A stretch of DNA of 64,000 nucleotides, from contig JASJAR010000005.1 of the NCBI GenBank assembly GCA_030066905.1, positions 1 to 64,000 on the forward strand, in the 5' to 3' direction. The translations under genes were made by a program, and so were the position numbers. Below the pieces are notes generated by a model that saw only the letters and a program-made list of their open reading frames with translations, had not been told where the DNA came from and searched no databases. Shown here one piece after another: positions 16,114 through 25,124 of this stretch. Each line of letters opens with the position of its first letter. Within the stretch, counting starts at the first letter, position 1. The stretch is from Paracoccaceae bacterium (GTDB taxonomy: Bacteria; Pseudomonadota; Alphaproteobacteria; Rhodobacterales; Rhodobacteraceae).

Positions 16114-18678
16114 ATGGCAAAAAAGATGCTTATCGACGCGACCCATGCGGAAGAAGTCCGCGTCGTGGTCGCCGACGGCAACCGGGTCGAGGAATTCGAC
16201 TTCGAATCTGAGAACAAGCGCCAGCTCGCCGGCAATATCTACTTAGCGAAGGTGACCCGCGTGGAGCCCTCGCTCCAGGCGGCTTTCGTCGATTACGGCG
16301 GCAACCGTCACGGGTTTCTGGCCTTCACCGAAATCCACCCCGATTACTACCAGATCCCGGTCGCCGACCGCGAAGCGCTGATCGCCGAAGAGCAGGCCTA
16401 TGCCGAGGCGCTTGCGGCGGAGGAAGACCAGCCGAAGAAACGGCGGAGCCGCAGCCGGTCTCGCGCCAAGCCCAAGGCCCAGGCCGAAGGGGCGGCGACC
16501 GACGATGCGGTCACCACCGCCGATGCCGCCGACAGCGCGATCCCGGGGATGGACGTCGTCGAGCCGGAGGGGGAAGGCGACGCGCTGATCCCCGATGACG
16601 AGGCGAGTTCGCCGATGGAGCGGGTGGCCGAGACTCCGGTGGAGGAGCCCGCCGCCGACGAGGCGCAGGCCGAGGAGAGCGACGGCGAGACGGGCGAGGA
16701 CGGTCAGCCCTTCGTTGCCGCCGAACATGCCGCGGAACTCGACGAGACGGTGGAATCGGTGGCCGACGAGGACGTCGCCGAGGAAATCCGCGAGGTCAGA
16801 AAGCCCCGGCCGCGGCGCTACAAGATCCAGGAAGTCATCAAGGTCCGGCAGATCCTCCTGGTACAGGTCGTCAAGGAAGAGCGCGGCAACAAGGGCGCGG
16901 CTCTGACGACCTATCTGAGCCTGGCGGGCCGCTATTGTGTCTTGATGCCCAACACCGCGCGCGGCGGCGGGATTTCTCGCAAGATTACCAATGCGGCCGA
17001 CCGCAAGAAACTGAAGGAGATCGCCGGCGAGATCGACGTCCCCAAAGGGGCCGGGCTCATCGTGCGCACCGCCGGGGCCAAGCGCACCAAGACCGAGATC
17101 AAGCGGGATTACGAATACCTCCAACGGATGTGGGAGGAAATCCGCGAACTGACGCTCCAGTCGATCGCCCCGGCGCAAATCTACGAGGAGGGCAACCTCA
17201 TCAAGCGCTCGATCCGCGACCTTTACAACCGCGAGATCGACGAGGTGCTCGTCGAGGGCGAGGCGGGCTACCGGGTGGCCAAGGACTTCATGAAGATGAT
17301 CATGCCGTCCCATGCCAAGAACGTGCAGCACTACGCCGAGCGGATGCCGCTTTTCGCCCGCTTTCAGGTGGAGAGCTATCTCGCAGGCATGTTCAACCCC
17401 ACGGTGCAGCTCAAATCCGGCGGCTATATCGTGATCGGGGTGACCGAGGCGCTGGTGGCGATCGACGTGAACTCCGGCAAGGCCACCAAGAAGGGCTCCA
17501 TCGAGGAGACCGCGCTTGAGACGAACCTCGAAGCGGCCGAGGAGATCGCCCGGCAATTGCGCCTGCGCGACCTTGCCGGGCTCATCGTGATCGACTTCAT
17601 CGACATGGAGGAGCGCAAGAACAACTCCGCCGTCGAGAAGAAATTCAAGGACAAGCTGAAAACCGACCGGGCGCGCATCCAGGTCGGCCGCATTTCGGCC
17701 TTCGGGCTGATGGAAATGTCGCGCCAGCGGCTCCGGCCGGGGATGCTTGAGGCGACGACCCAGCCGTGCCCCTCCTGCCACGGCACGGGGCTTTTGCGCT
17801 CCGACGACAGTCTCGGGCTAACGATCCTGCGCCAACTCGAAGAGGAGGGCACCAGGCGGCGCTCGCGGGAGGTGCTCGTCAAGGCGCCCATCGGGATCGT
17901 CAACTTCCTGATGAACCAGAAGCGCGAGCATATCGCCGGGATCGAGGCTCGCTACGGGCTGAGCGTGCGGATCGAGGCGGACCCGATGCTGATCTCGCCC
18001 GATTTCACAATCGAGAAATTCAAGACCGCGACCCGGGTCATCGAGCGGACGACCCCCGTCGTCTCCGGCGACGCCTCTCTCATTGCCGATCTCGACGAGG
18101 CCGAGGAGGTCGAAGAGGCCGCCCCCGAGGAGACCGGCGAGGAGCAGCCGCCGAAGAAGAAACGCCGCCGGCGGCGGCGGCGTCGGGGCGGCGGCGACGC
18201 CCGCGAGGCCGAGGCCGAGAGCCAGGCGACCGACGCGGCCGAGGAGGCCCCGTCCGAGGAGGCCGAGGCCGGTGGCGAAACCCCGGCGGAGACGGCCGGG
18301 GAGGAGGCGCCGAAGCCGAAGCGCGCGCGGCGCCGATCGCCGAAGAAGGCCGCCGAGGAGGCGGAGGCAGAGGCCCAGCCCGAGCCGGAGGCCGCCGAAG
18401 GCGAGCCTGTCGAGGAAAAGCCGAAGCGGAAGCAGACGCGGAGCCGGTCGAAGAAGGCGGAGACACCCCCCGCCGAACCGGTCGCCGAGGACGGTGCCGG
18501 GCCGGAGGCCGCCCCTGCGGCCGCCGAGTCCGCGCCGGCCCCCCAGCCGGAGCCGGTCCCCGAGCCCGAACCGCAACCGGAGCCTGCGCCCGAGCCGGAA
18601 CCGGTGACCGCCGGCGCGGATGCGGAGCCCGAAGCGTCCAAGCCCAAACGCCGCGGCTGGTGGTCGCTCGGCGGCTGA
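16114..18678 (+). CDS. rne: Ribonuclease E
   Basis: Essential endoribonuclease and scaffold of the RNA degradosome. The 854 residues begin MAKKMLIDATHAEEVRV. The S1 domain (about 35-280) is split by a 150-residue acidic and basic low-complexity insert, common in alphaproteobacteria. The catalytic core has VAIDVNSGK and VIDFIDMEERKN (metal-binding Asp), and the Zn-link CPSCHGTG. After about residue 650 the tail is disordered and very rich in Glu, Pro, Ala and Arg, including a PEPEP repeat stretch, with a terminal RRGWWSLGG that may bind partners. A full-length gene. Confidence 0.96.
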   Translation: MAKKMLIDATHAEEVRVVVADGNRVEEFDFESENKRQLAGNIYLAKVTRVEPSLQAAFVDYGGNRHGFLAFTEIHPDYYQIPVADREALIAEEQAYAEALAAEEDQPKKRRSRSRSRAKPKAQAEGAATDDAVTTADAADSAIPGMDVVEPEGEGDALIPDDEASSPMERVAETPVEEPAADEAQAEESDGETGEDGQPFVAAEHAAELDETVESVADEDVAEEIREVRKPRPRRYKIQEVIKVRQILLVQVVKEERGNKGAALTTYLSLAGRYCVLMPNTARGGGISRKITNAADRKKLKEIAGEIDVPKGAGLIVRTAGAKRTKTEIKRDYEYLQRMWEEIRELTLQSIAPAQIYEEGNLIKRSIRDLYNREIDEVLVEGEAGYRVAKDFMKMIMPSHAKNVQHYAERMPLFARFQVESYLAGMFNPTVQLKSGGYIVIGVTEALVAIDVNSGKATKKGSIEETALETNLEAAEEIARQLRLRDLAGLIVIDFIDMEERKNNSAVEKKFKDKLKTDRARIQVGRISAFGLMEMSRQRLRPGMLEATTQPCPSCHGTGLLRSDDSLGLTILRQLEEEGTRRRSREVLVKAPIGIVNFLMNQKREHIAGIEARYGLSVRIEADPMLISPDFTIEKFKTATRVIERTTPVVSGDASLIADLDEAEEVEEAAPEETGEEQPPKKKRRRRRRRRGGGDAREAEAESQATDAAEEAPSEEAEAGGETPAETAGEEAPKPKRARRRSPKKAAEEAEAEAQPEPEAAEGEPVEEKPKRKQTRSRSKKAETPPAEPVAEDGAGPEAAPAAAESAPAPQPEPVPEPEPQPEPAPEPEPVTAGADAEPEASKPKRRGWWSLGG

Positions 18679-18714
18679 GGCCGGTATCGGAACCTGCGCT
18701 CGGTTGGGAGGACC

Positions 18715-18736
18715 CGGGATCCGTGCGCGGATCCCG
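18715..18736 (+). terminator. Nine-base-stem hairpin after rne
   Basis: CGGGATCCG-TGCG-CGGATCCCG is a perfect 9-4-9 hairpin 37 bases after the rne stop. It lacks a T tract, so it may protect or process the 3' end instead of terminating alone. Confidence 0.45.
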
Positions 18737-19049
18737 TCGCCTGCCCGAGGGCCGGTTATTGCTGAGGCGTGGTTTCGGAGTTCGACCTTGAGCGGACCTT
18801 GGAGCCGGGTACCGGCGCGGAACCGGTGCCGAAGGCGGTGCGGTGATTGGTTGCTCGAACGGGTGGCGCAGGTCCAATGACGACCATCGCCGCGCCGCCC
18901 CGGCGGTCCGGCGATCTGGCTGAGCTGGGCGGAAAGCTCTGATCTGTCTACAGGTTTGCCGCCACAAAGAGCTTCGGTGTCCAGCCGGGTCGCCGCCCCG
19001 CGGGCCGGCGATGGCGCGGCTCGGTCCTTCGGGCCAACAACAACCCACG

Positions 19050-19129
19050 CCCCGGACGTGATCCGGGGCCCCGAGCCACCCCGAATGCCAGGCCTGTCGA
19101 GGTCCCGGGTCAAGCCCGGGACGGGGTCT
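19050..19129 (+). repeat. Dispersed palindromic repeat, copy A
   Basis: Begins CCCCGGAC and contains a 27-base block at 19093-19119 that is identical to 38694-38720, ending in the palindromic core GTCCCGGGTCAAGCCCGGGAC. Copies B and C lie nearby in opposite orientation and copy D lies 19 kb away. No coding capacity. Confidence 0.75.
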
Positions 19130-19351
19130 GCGGGCGGGGGCGGGCGAACGCGCCTTCCTTGATGCCGAAACGGGCACTCCCGTCGACCGGGAAGCGCCCT
19201 GCCTCCTTGCCAACGCCCTTTGCCGCCGGCCCGGGATATCCCGGGGGCGGTCTGGGGCTGCCGTTGTGGCGGTAGGAGATGGTCGGGTCCCATGAAGCAG
19301 TGGATCCACTGTCACCGGTACCGCCCCGGGCCGGATTTTAGCCGGGTCCGG

Positions 19352-19369
19352 GACGGCCCGAGGGCCGTC
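19352..19369. other. Eight-base-stem hairpin
   Basis: GACGGCCC-GA-GGGCCGTC is a perfect 8-2-8 inverted repeat in the gene-free region, with the palindrome CGATGCGCATCG four bases beyond it. The role is unknown, and no T tract follows. Confidence 0.4.
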
Positions 19370-19495
19370 TGGCGATGCGCATCGCGGGGGCATGTATCGC
19401 CCGGAAAGGTTGACAGAGGGTAGGACCACCGTGCGGTGGGGGGCGGGAGACCGCGCCCCGGCTCTGGCCGCAGGCGGGGGCTCCGAACGCCGCCC

Positions 19496-19569
19496 GTCCC
19501 GGACCGGACCCCGGGACCTCGACGGGCGGCGCGCTCCACCAGGTCGGCGCCCAGGATCGGGTCCGGGGC
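19496..19569 (-). repeat. Dispersed palindromic repeat, copy B (diverged)
   Basis: Read on the minus strand it starts CCCCGGAC and ends CGTCGAGGTCCCGGGGTCCGG, matching copy A in order and spacing with scattered changes. It is inverted relative to copy A. Confidence 0.55.
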
Positions 19570-19654
19570 GCGTTGGGCCGCGATGTGCCGGCATCGGCTT
19601 TGGCCTTGGGCGGACCTTGCTCTTCGCCCTGCGTTCCGAACGCCGGCCCGTCCC

Positions 19655-19693
19655 GGGGGCGTGACCGGGGACCCCGATCGACGATGAAATCCC
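19655..19693 (-). repeat. Dispersed palindromic repeat, copy C (partial)
   Basis: On the minus strand it carries GGGGTCCCCGGTCACGCCCC followed by GGGACGGG, a degraded form of the palindromic core of copy A. Only this core is recognisable. Confidence 0.35.
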
Positions 19694-19815
19694 GGGGGAT
19701 CGAGGCCACGGGGGCGAGCCCCGCGGCGTGTCTCGCCGAGGCTTGCCGGAGCGCGGCCCGATTGTCCGCGACGGGCCAATCGCAACGACGCGCAACGGTC
19801 GGGCCCCGTTGCGCT

Positions 19816-20655
19816 TCAGCCGTCGTCGACAGCCCGTGCCAGGGCGCAAAACCGTTCGAGATCCACCGTTTCGGCCCGATCCGTGGGGTCGATGCCCGCC
19901 GCGATCAGCCGGTCCTCGATCTCCGGGGCAAAACCCTTGAGACTGGCCCGCAGCATCTTGCGGCGCTGCGCGAAGGCGGCCTTGACGACGGCCTTCAACG
20001 TCCCTGCCGGGGCCGGGAAACGGGGAGCCGGCAGGGCCTCGATATGGACCACCGCCGAATGCACCTTGGGCGGCGGGACAAAGGCGGTGGGCGGCAGGTC
20101 CATCACGATCCGGGCCGTCGTCCGCCAGGCGGCCAGCACAGACAATCGCCCGTAGGCTTTCGAGCCCGGGCGGGCGACGATGCGCCCGGCCACCTCGCGC
20201 TGGAACATCAGCGTCAGCGACGACCAGAACGGCGGCCAGGTCGGCGGGTCGAGCCAGCCGGTCAGCAGCTCGGTGCCCACGTTGTAGGGCAGGTTGGCGA
20301 CGATCTTGACCGGTGGCGTGGCGACCGCGGCGAGGTCGATCTCAAGCGCGTCGCCCTCGATGACCTCCAGACGCTCCGTCAGCGCCGCGATCTCGGCCAG
20401 GGCCGGAAGGCAGCGGGCGTCCTTCTCCACGGCGACCACCCGCCGCGCGCCCTCGATCAGAAGCCCCCGGGTGAGCCCGCCGGGGCCGGGGCCGATCTCG
20501 ATGACATCGGCTTCGGCGATATTGCCCGCCGCCCGGGCGATCTTGGCGGTGAGATTCAGATCGAGAATGAAGTTCTGGCCGAGGGACTTCCGGGCCGCGA
20601 GGCCATGGGCTCGGATCACCTCCCGAAGCGGCGGCAGGTCGGACAGATCGGTCAC
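19816..20655 (-). CDS. rsmA: 16S rRNA (adenine1518/1519-N6,N6)-dimethyltransferase
   Basis: Dimethylates two adjacent adenines of helix 45 in 16S rRNA; loss gives kasugamycin resistance. The 279 residues show the family order [12 protein letters not shown], the SAM-binding [14 protein letters not shown], the acidic [15 protein letters not shown], the catalytic NLPYNVGT and MFQREVA, and [14 protein letters not shown]. The start is GTG at 20655 overlapping the pdxA stop (GTGA), consistent with a conserved pdxA-rsmA coupling. It is the last gene of the lptD-surA-pdxA-rsmA operon. Confidence 0.96.
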   Translation of the reverse strand: MTDLSDLPPLREVIRAHGLAARKSLGQNFILDLNLTAKIARAAGNIAEADVIEIGPGPGGLTRGLLIEGARRVVAVEKDARCLPALAEIAALTERLEVIEGDALEIDLAAVATPPVKIVANLPYNVGTELLTGWLDPPTWPPFWSSLTLMFQREVAGRIVARPGSKAYGRLSVLAAWRTTARIVMDLPPTAFVPPPKVHSAVVHIEALPAPRFPAPAGTLKAVVKAAFAQRRKMLRASLKGFAPEIEDRLIAAGIDPTDRAETVDLERFCALARAVDDG

Positions 20656-21620
20656 GACCTCGAGGCCGTCATCTCGGCGGCCAGCCGGATCGCGGCGATC
20701 ATCGAGGTCGGGTCGGCGATATCCCGGCCGGCGATGTCGAAGGCGGTGCCGTGGTCGGGGGAGGTGCGCACGAAGGGTAGCCCGAGGGTGACGTTCACGC
20801 CGTCGTCGAACGCGATGGTCTTCAGCGGCACGAGCGCCTGGTCGTGGTACATGCAAACGGCCGCGTCATAGCCCGCGCGCGCCCTGGCGTGAAACATCGT
20901 GTCGGCGGGCAGGGGGCCGCGCACGGCGAGGCCGCGCGCCTTCAGCGCCGCGACCGCCGGGGCGATGATGCGGATTTCCTCGTCGCCCATCGCGCCGCCT
21001 TCCCCCGCATGGGGGTTCAGCCCCGAAAGCGCGATGCGCGGCGCGGCAAGCCCGAAGTCGCGGATCAGGGCTGCGGCGGTGATCTCGACCGTCTCGATCA
21101 GCAGCTCCTCGTTCAGCCTGCGCGGCACTTCGGCGAGGGGGATGTGGATGGTGGCGGGGACGACGCGCAGATCGGGCCCGGCGAGCATCATCACCACCCG
21201 GTGGCACCCGGCGAGGTCGGCGAGAAATTCGGTGTGGCCGGGAAAGGCGAAGCCGGCGCCGTCGATCAGCGCCTTTTTGGAGATCGGTGCGGTGACCAGC
21301 GCCCGGGCTTCGCCGCTGGCCGCGAGCGCGGCACCCACGGTGACGGCCTCGATGATGCCGGCGGCATGTTCGGGGCGGGGTTGGCCCGCCTGTGCGGCGC
21401 CGGGAAGGTCGAGGGCGAGCACGCCGACGGTGCCGGCGGCGGGGCGGGCGCCGGCGGAGGCAAGTTCCGTCACCGGCGTGTCCGGCGGCAGATGGTCGGG
21501 GTCGCCGATCCAGAGGAGGGGGATGTCGTTGCCGAGCGCGGCCCAGGCCTTGACGGCGATCTCCGGGCCGATCCCGGCGGGTTCGCCGCAGGAGATCGCG
21601 ACCGGCCGGGTGTCCCTCAC
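20652..21620 (-). CDS. pdxA: 4-hydroxythreonine-4-phosphate dehydrogenase
   Basis: NAD-dependent, metal-requiring oxidation in the DXP-independent-named (PdxA/PdxJ) route to pyridoxal phosphate. The 322 residues begin with [16 protein letters not shown] and contain [14 protein letters not shown], the metal-binding [46 protein letters not shown] and [14 protein letters not shown]. The start is GTG at 21620 inside the surA stop (GTGA). The motifs are complete and the length is standard. Confidence 0.97.
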   Translation of the reverse strand: MRDTRPVAISCGEPAGIGPEIAVKAWAALGNDIPLLWIGDPDHLPPDTPVTELASAGARPAAGTVGVLALDLPGAAQAGQPRPEHAAGIIEAVTVGAALAASGEARALVTAPISKKALIDGAGFAFPGHTEFLADLAGCHRVVMMLAGPDLRVVPATIHIPLAEVPRRLNEELLIETVEITAAALIRDFGLAAPRIALSGLNPHAGEGGAMGDEEIRIIAPAVAALKARGLAVRGPLPADTMFHARARAGYDAAVCMYHDQALVPLKTIAFDDGVNVTLGLPFVRTSPDHGTAFDIAGRDIADPTSMIAAIRLAAEMTASRS

Positions 21621-22849
21621 CCCTCCGGCCCGTAGATCACGGCCCGGGCGCGGAGGTCGTTGAGATGGGCAGCAGCGAGGATGGCCAGGCGCTCGTTGAC
21701 CACACCGAGCCGGAGCCGCGCCTCGTCGAGTTCGGCGCCTTCGCCGAAGGTGCGTTGGCAGACCATCACCACACGCGGCGCGCCGCCGGCGCTTGTGGCA
21801 CGCGCGGCCTCGCCGGTATCGAGATTGGCCACGCTCGCCGCGATGTCTGCGGGCAGCGCCAAGAGCAGCGTCGTCTGCCGCCGCAACGCGGTCTCGGGAT
21901 ACCGCCCGGCGAAACGGTGGATGTCGCCGCACCGGTCGAGACCGGCCACGATCCGCGCCGCCTCGGCCTCCGCGCCGCGGGGAAGGTTGAGCACCAGATA
22001 ATCGACCGATGCAAAGCGCGGCGTCGTCTCCGGCGTCAGCTCCACGTCGCGGATGAAGAACACGCCGATGCTGTTGTCGAGGTCGACCGGCCGGCTCGAC
22101 TGGCCCGGCCGGAGCCGGCCAACGGCGCTGGCGACCTCGGGCGGCAGGTCGCTGACCAGCCGCCAGTCGATCTCGCCGCCCCTGAGCCGGGTCCCGGCGA
22201 TCGAAAATTGCCGCGCCGCCGTGGCGAAATCCTCGGCCCGGGTCAGCCGGGTGAAACGCTCCGCCCGGCTCCGGGACACCCGCTCCGCCTGGGGCGTGCC
22301 CGCCGGCAGGATGATCTCCGACAAAAGAACCCGCCGCCCGGCTTCGAGACTGGCGGTTTCCACGGCCCGGTCGAACGCGGCGTCGGGGAAGGCCTCGGCC
22401 TCCTCACGGAACCGGTTCTGTACATAGGCGCGCCAGACCACGCCGGCGGCGATGAAGTCGCGGAACGTCGCGGGGTCGACGCCGCCCTGGGCGAGGGCTG
22501 CGATGAACTGTTCCCGCGTGAGGTTCGCGCGCGCGGCGAATTCGCTCTGGCCCGCCGCGATGCCTTCTTCGGTGGCGCTGAAGCCCGCTTCGGCGGCAGC
22601 CGCCACTTGCAGGGTCTCAACGGTGAGCTGGTTCAGCGCCAATGCCCGCACGTCGCCAGGGGCGCCGAGCAGGGTGAGAAAGCCCACGCGCTGATCGAGC
22701 TCGTAGCGGGTGACGAGGGAATCGTTGATCACCAGCACCGGCGAGAAAAGCCCCTGGGCCTTGCCGGCCGTTCCGGCAAGCGCCAGAGCAAGGCAGAGGC
22801 CCGCCGCCAGCCATATCCCGCCCGCCATCGATCTCAGCCGCCACACCAT
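21617..22849 (-). CDS. surA: SurA-type periplasmic peptidyl-prolyl isomerase/chaperone
   Basis: Escorts outer-membrane proteins through the periplasm. The 410-residue product has a signal peptide cleaved after about residue 30 (AGTAGKAQG), a SurA N-domain beginning VLVINDSLVTRYELDQR, and one recognisable parvulin domain (VLLSEIILPAG to VGVFFIRD-like text near 175-280). The C-terminal part is divergent. ATG at 22849 was chosen over the GTG at 22852 because AGGGGG is then seven bases away. It sits directly after lptD, a major client of SurA, and overlaps pdxA. Confidence 0.88.
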   Translation of the reverse strand: MVWRLRSMAGGIWLAAGLCLALALAGTAGKAQGLFSPVLVINDSLVTRYELDQRVGFLTLLGAPGDVRALALNQLTVETLQVAAAAEAGFSATEEGIAAGQSEFAARANLTREQFIAALAQGGVDPATFRDFIAAGVVWRAYVQNRFREEAEAFPDAAFDRAVETASLEAGRRVLLSEIILPAGTPQAERVSRSRAERFTRLTRAEDFATAARQFSIAGTRLRGGEIDWRLVSDLPPEVASAVGRLRPGQSSRPVDLDNSIGVFFIRDVELTPETTPRFASVDYLVLNLPRGAEAEAARIVAGLDRCGDIHRFAGRYPETALRRQTTLLLALPADIAASVANLDTGEAARATSAGGAPRVVMVCQRTFGEGAELDEARLRLGVVNERLAILAAAHLNDLRARAVIYGPEG

Positions 22850-22853
22850 CACG

Positions 22854-24974
22854 CTACCCCCTGCACTGCGAGACCGGCCCCGCGCCGCCCCCGCCGATCC
22901 CGCCGAGGGAGACGCTGACCGAGGCCCGCGTCTCCGGTTCGACGCTTGTCGATTCCGTATAGCGCTGGCTGAGGGCGAGTTCCACGTCCACGCATTCGTT
23001 GCGGAAATTGAACCCCACCCCGGCGGAGGTGGCGCGGCTGGCTTCGAGGTCGTAGCGCCAGTCGAGGCTCCCCGACCAGTGGCGTGAGAGGTTCAGGCCG
23101 CCGTCGAAGGCGATCTCGGTGGTGTCGTCCTCGCTGGGGGCGTCGGGGTCGGTGAAGGCGCGGATGAAGGACGCCGAGGCGCGGGCGCGGGGGCCGGTCC
23201 AGGCAAGCGTGCCGATGGCGCGGGTGAGCCCCACATCGTCTTCTGCGAGGAGCCGCCCGAAGGCCTGCACGCCACCCACCCCAATGAGCCTGATCGAGGC
23301 CAGCCAGTCGGCCACGTCGTCGGCCTCCCGGCCCAACTCGTCGAGCCGGAAAATGCGCCCCAGCGTGAGCCCGATCTCGCCGCCTCCGGCATAGCGCGTT
23401 GACCAGTTGACGCCCAGTGAGCCGCGAAAGCCTTCCTCGGTCCGGTCGGAGCCGGGATAACGCGAGAGCGTGAAGAGGTTCCCCTCGTCGAGCTCCGGCG
23501 TGATGCTGTCCTCGTCGGGGACCTCCGCCCCGGAGGTACGCGACCAGGCCAGCATGGCCACGGGCTCTAGGGTCTGGAGCGCGCCGTCGGAGGTCCGGCG
23601 CAGAAGCGGCCAGCGCAGGGTTACGGCGGCCGATGGCGTCGCGCGCACCGTACCGAGGCCGAAATCCTCGTCCTGGTTCACCGCATAGACCTGAATCTCT
23701 GCCCCGGTCTCGGTCTCCACGACGATCCCGGGGCCTACGAGCCGGGACCCAGACCATCTCAGCCCCGCCCCGGTGCGCAACACGTCCCGCCCGAGCCCGT
23801 CCTCGTCCGAGGGCCGGGTGAGCGCCATGATGTCGAGCGACAACCACAAGGGGCCGCCGAAGACATCAGGCGACACCTGCCGGTCGGACCGGACCTCGAA
23901 CAGCGTGCGCGGGATCTCGTCCTCGACGGGGATTTCCGAGGCGCGCAACGTGCGGAACTCGGTAAATTCGAAGAGCGACTGCGCGTCCCGCCGGGTGCGG
24001 CCGATGGAGATCGCGCTGTCGAGCCGGTCCTTGTCCGAGTAATCGTATTCGAGGAGGTAGGCGGGGTCGGAGACGAGTTCGACGTCGAAATTCAGCACGA
24101 ACCCCCGGGGCAGGGCGAACCGCCCCTCGCCGAAGAGATAGCTGCGGGCGCCGTCGGTGAGGCCATCCTGGGACACCGCGCCCCGGAAGCTCAGCTCGCC
24201 GCCCCGGAACACCTGGCGGTAGCGGGCTTCGAGGGTGGCGGTGACGGTGGAAAGGTAGGGGGTGAGCGTGACGTCGGCATGGTCGCCGATGCGGATGAAG
24301 TACGGCACCTTGGCACCGGTGCCGAGCTGGGTCGTGGTCACGAGCTGGGGGAAGAGAAACCCGGTCGCCCGGGTCAGCGTGGGGTCGGGAAGACGCAGGG
24401 TCGGCCAGTAGAAGACGGGCACCCCGCCGACGCGGAATTGCGCGTCGTCGAGGTAGAGCTGGCGCTCCTGCTGGTCGTGGATCACCCTGCCGGCACGGAT
24501 TTCCCAGATCGGCGGGCTGCCGTCGGCGCAGATCCGGCAGGAGCTGGCAATGGTGCGCGACAGTTCGGTGTAGCGCCCCTCTACCCGGGTGATCCGGGCG
24601 GCGGTGAGCTGGAGTTGCCGGTCGAGCACGAACCGGGCCGAACTCAGGATGCCGTTGCGCAGATCGCCGTCGAGTTCGGCGGCATCGGCGAGGATGACAA
24701 CGCCCTCGCCGTCGGTGAGCCGGATCGGGCCTTCGATTGTGAGGGTATCGGTCTCGCCGTCGTAGCGCAGCCGCCGGGCGGAAAGCGCGGCACCTTCATA
24801 GAAGATCTCGACATTGCCTTCGGCGACAATCGCGGCCTCGCCGTCGAGCAGGATCCGGTCGGCGACGAGCGACGCCGTCTCAGCGCCGGCCGGCCCGGCA
24901 ATCCCGGCCGCGAGCGAGAGCAGGAGCGCCCAAGCGGCCCACCGGCTCCCGGTCCCCTTTGCTCTCCGCCCCAC
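22854..24974 (-). CDS. lptD: LPS-assembly protein LptD
   Basis: Outer-membrane beta-barrel that, with LptE, inserts lipopolysaccharide into the outer leaflet. The 706 residues comprise a signal peptide (residues about 1-31), an OstA/LptA-like beta-jellyroll (SLVADRILLDGEAAIVAEGN through YDGETDTLTIEGPIRL), a Cys segment SCRICADGSPP, and a C-terminal barrel with repeated aromatic strands. The start is taken as GTG 24974, since no ATG precedes the signal sequence. It heads an operon with surA, pdxA and rsmA. The usual upstream genes lptF and lptG are absent; pepA is directly divergent. Confidence 0.93.
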   Translation of the reverse strand: MGRRAKGTGSRWAAWALLLSLAAGIAGPAGAETASLVADRILLDGEAAIVAEGNVEIFYEGAALSARRLRYDGETDTLTIEGPIRLTDGEGVVILADAAELDGDLRNGILSSARFVLDRQLQLTAARITRVEGRYTELSRTIASSCRICADGSPPIWEIRAGRVIHDQQERQLYLDDAQFRVGGVPVFYWPTLRLPDPTLTRATGFLFPQLVTTTQLGTGAKVPYFIRIGDHADVTLTPYLSTVTATLEARYRQVFRGGELSFRGAVSQDGLTDGARSYLFGEGRFALPRGFVLNFDVELVSDPAYLLEYDYSDKDRLDSAISIGRTRRDAQSLFEFTEFRTLRASEIPVEDEIPRTLFEVRSDRQVSPDVFGGPLWLSLDIMALTRPSDEDGLGRDVLRTGAGLRWSGSRLVGPGIVVETETGAEIQVYAVNQDEDFGLGTVRATPSAAVTLRWPLLRRTSDGALQTLEPVAMLAWSRTSGAEVPDEDSITPELDEGNLFTLSRYPGSDRTEEGFRGSLGVNWSTRYAGGGEIGLTLGRIFRLDELGREADDVADWLASIRLIGVGGVQAFGRLLAEDDVGLTRAIGTLAWTGPRARASASFIRAFTDPDAPSEDDTTEIAFDGGLNLSRHWSGSLDWRYDLEASRATSAGVGFNFRNECVDVELALSQRYTESTSVEPETRASVSVSLGGIGGGGAGPVSQCRG

Positions 24975-25124
24975 CGAACCCCGCCCTGTCGTCCTCGCTC
25001 ACGCGGACCCTAGACGATCTCCGCACGGGCGGGAACTCCCTCTCAAAGGTCCGGCAATTGCGCGCTTCCAAATCCGCCGGGCCGGGGCTAAGCGTGGGGA
25101 ACCCCCCGACGGAGAACCGCCCAG

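Larger units (their letters stand above)
18679..19815. other. 1.1-kb gene-free region with repeats and hairpins
   Basis: No open frame here has plausible codon use or family resemblance. The region between rne and the rsmA stop holds a hairpin at 18715-18736, three copies of a diverged repeat (19050, 19496, 19655), an eight-base-stem hairpin at 19352-19369 and a 12-base palindrome CGATGCGCATCG at 19373-19384. It looks like a repeat-accumulating spacer, perhaps with decayed genes. A small RNA cannot be excluded. Confidence 0.6.
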
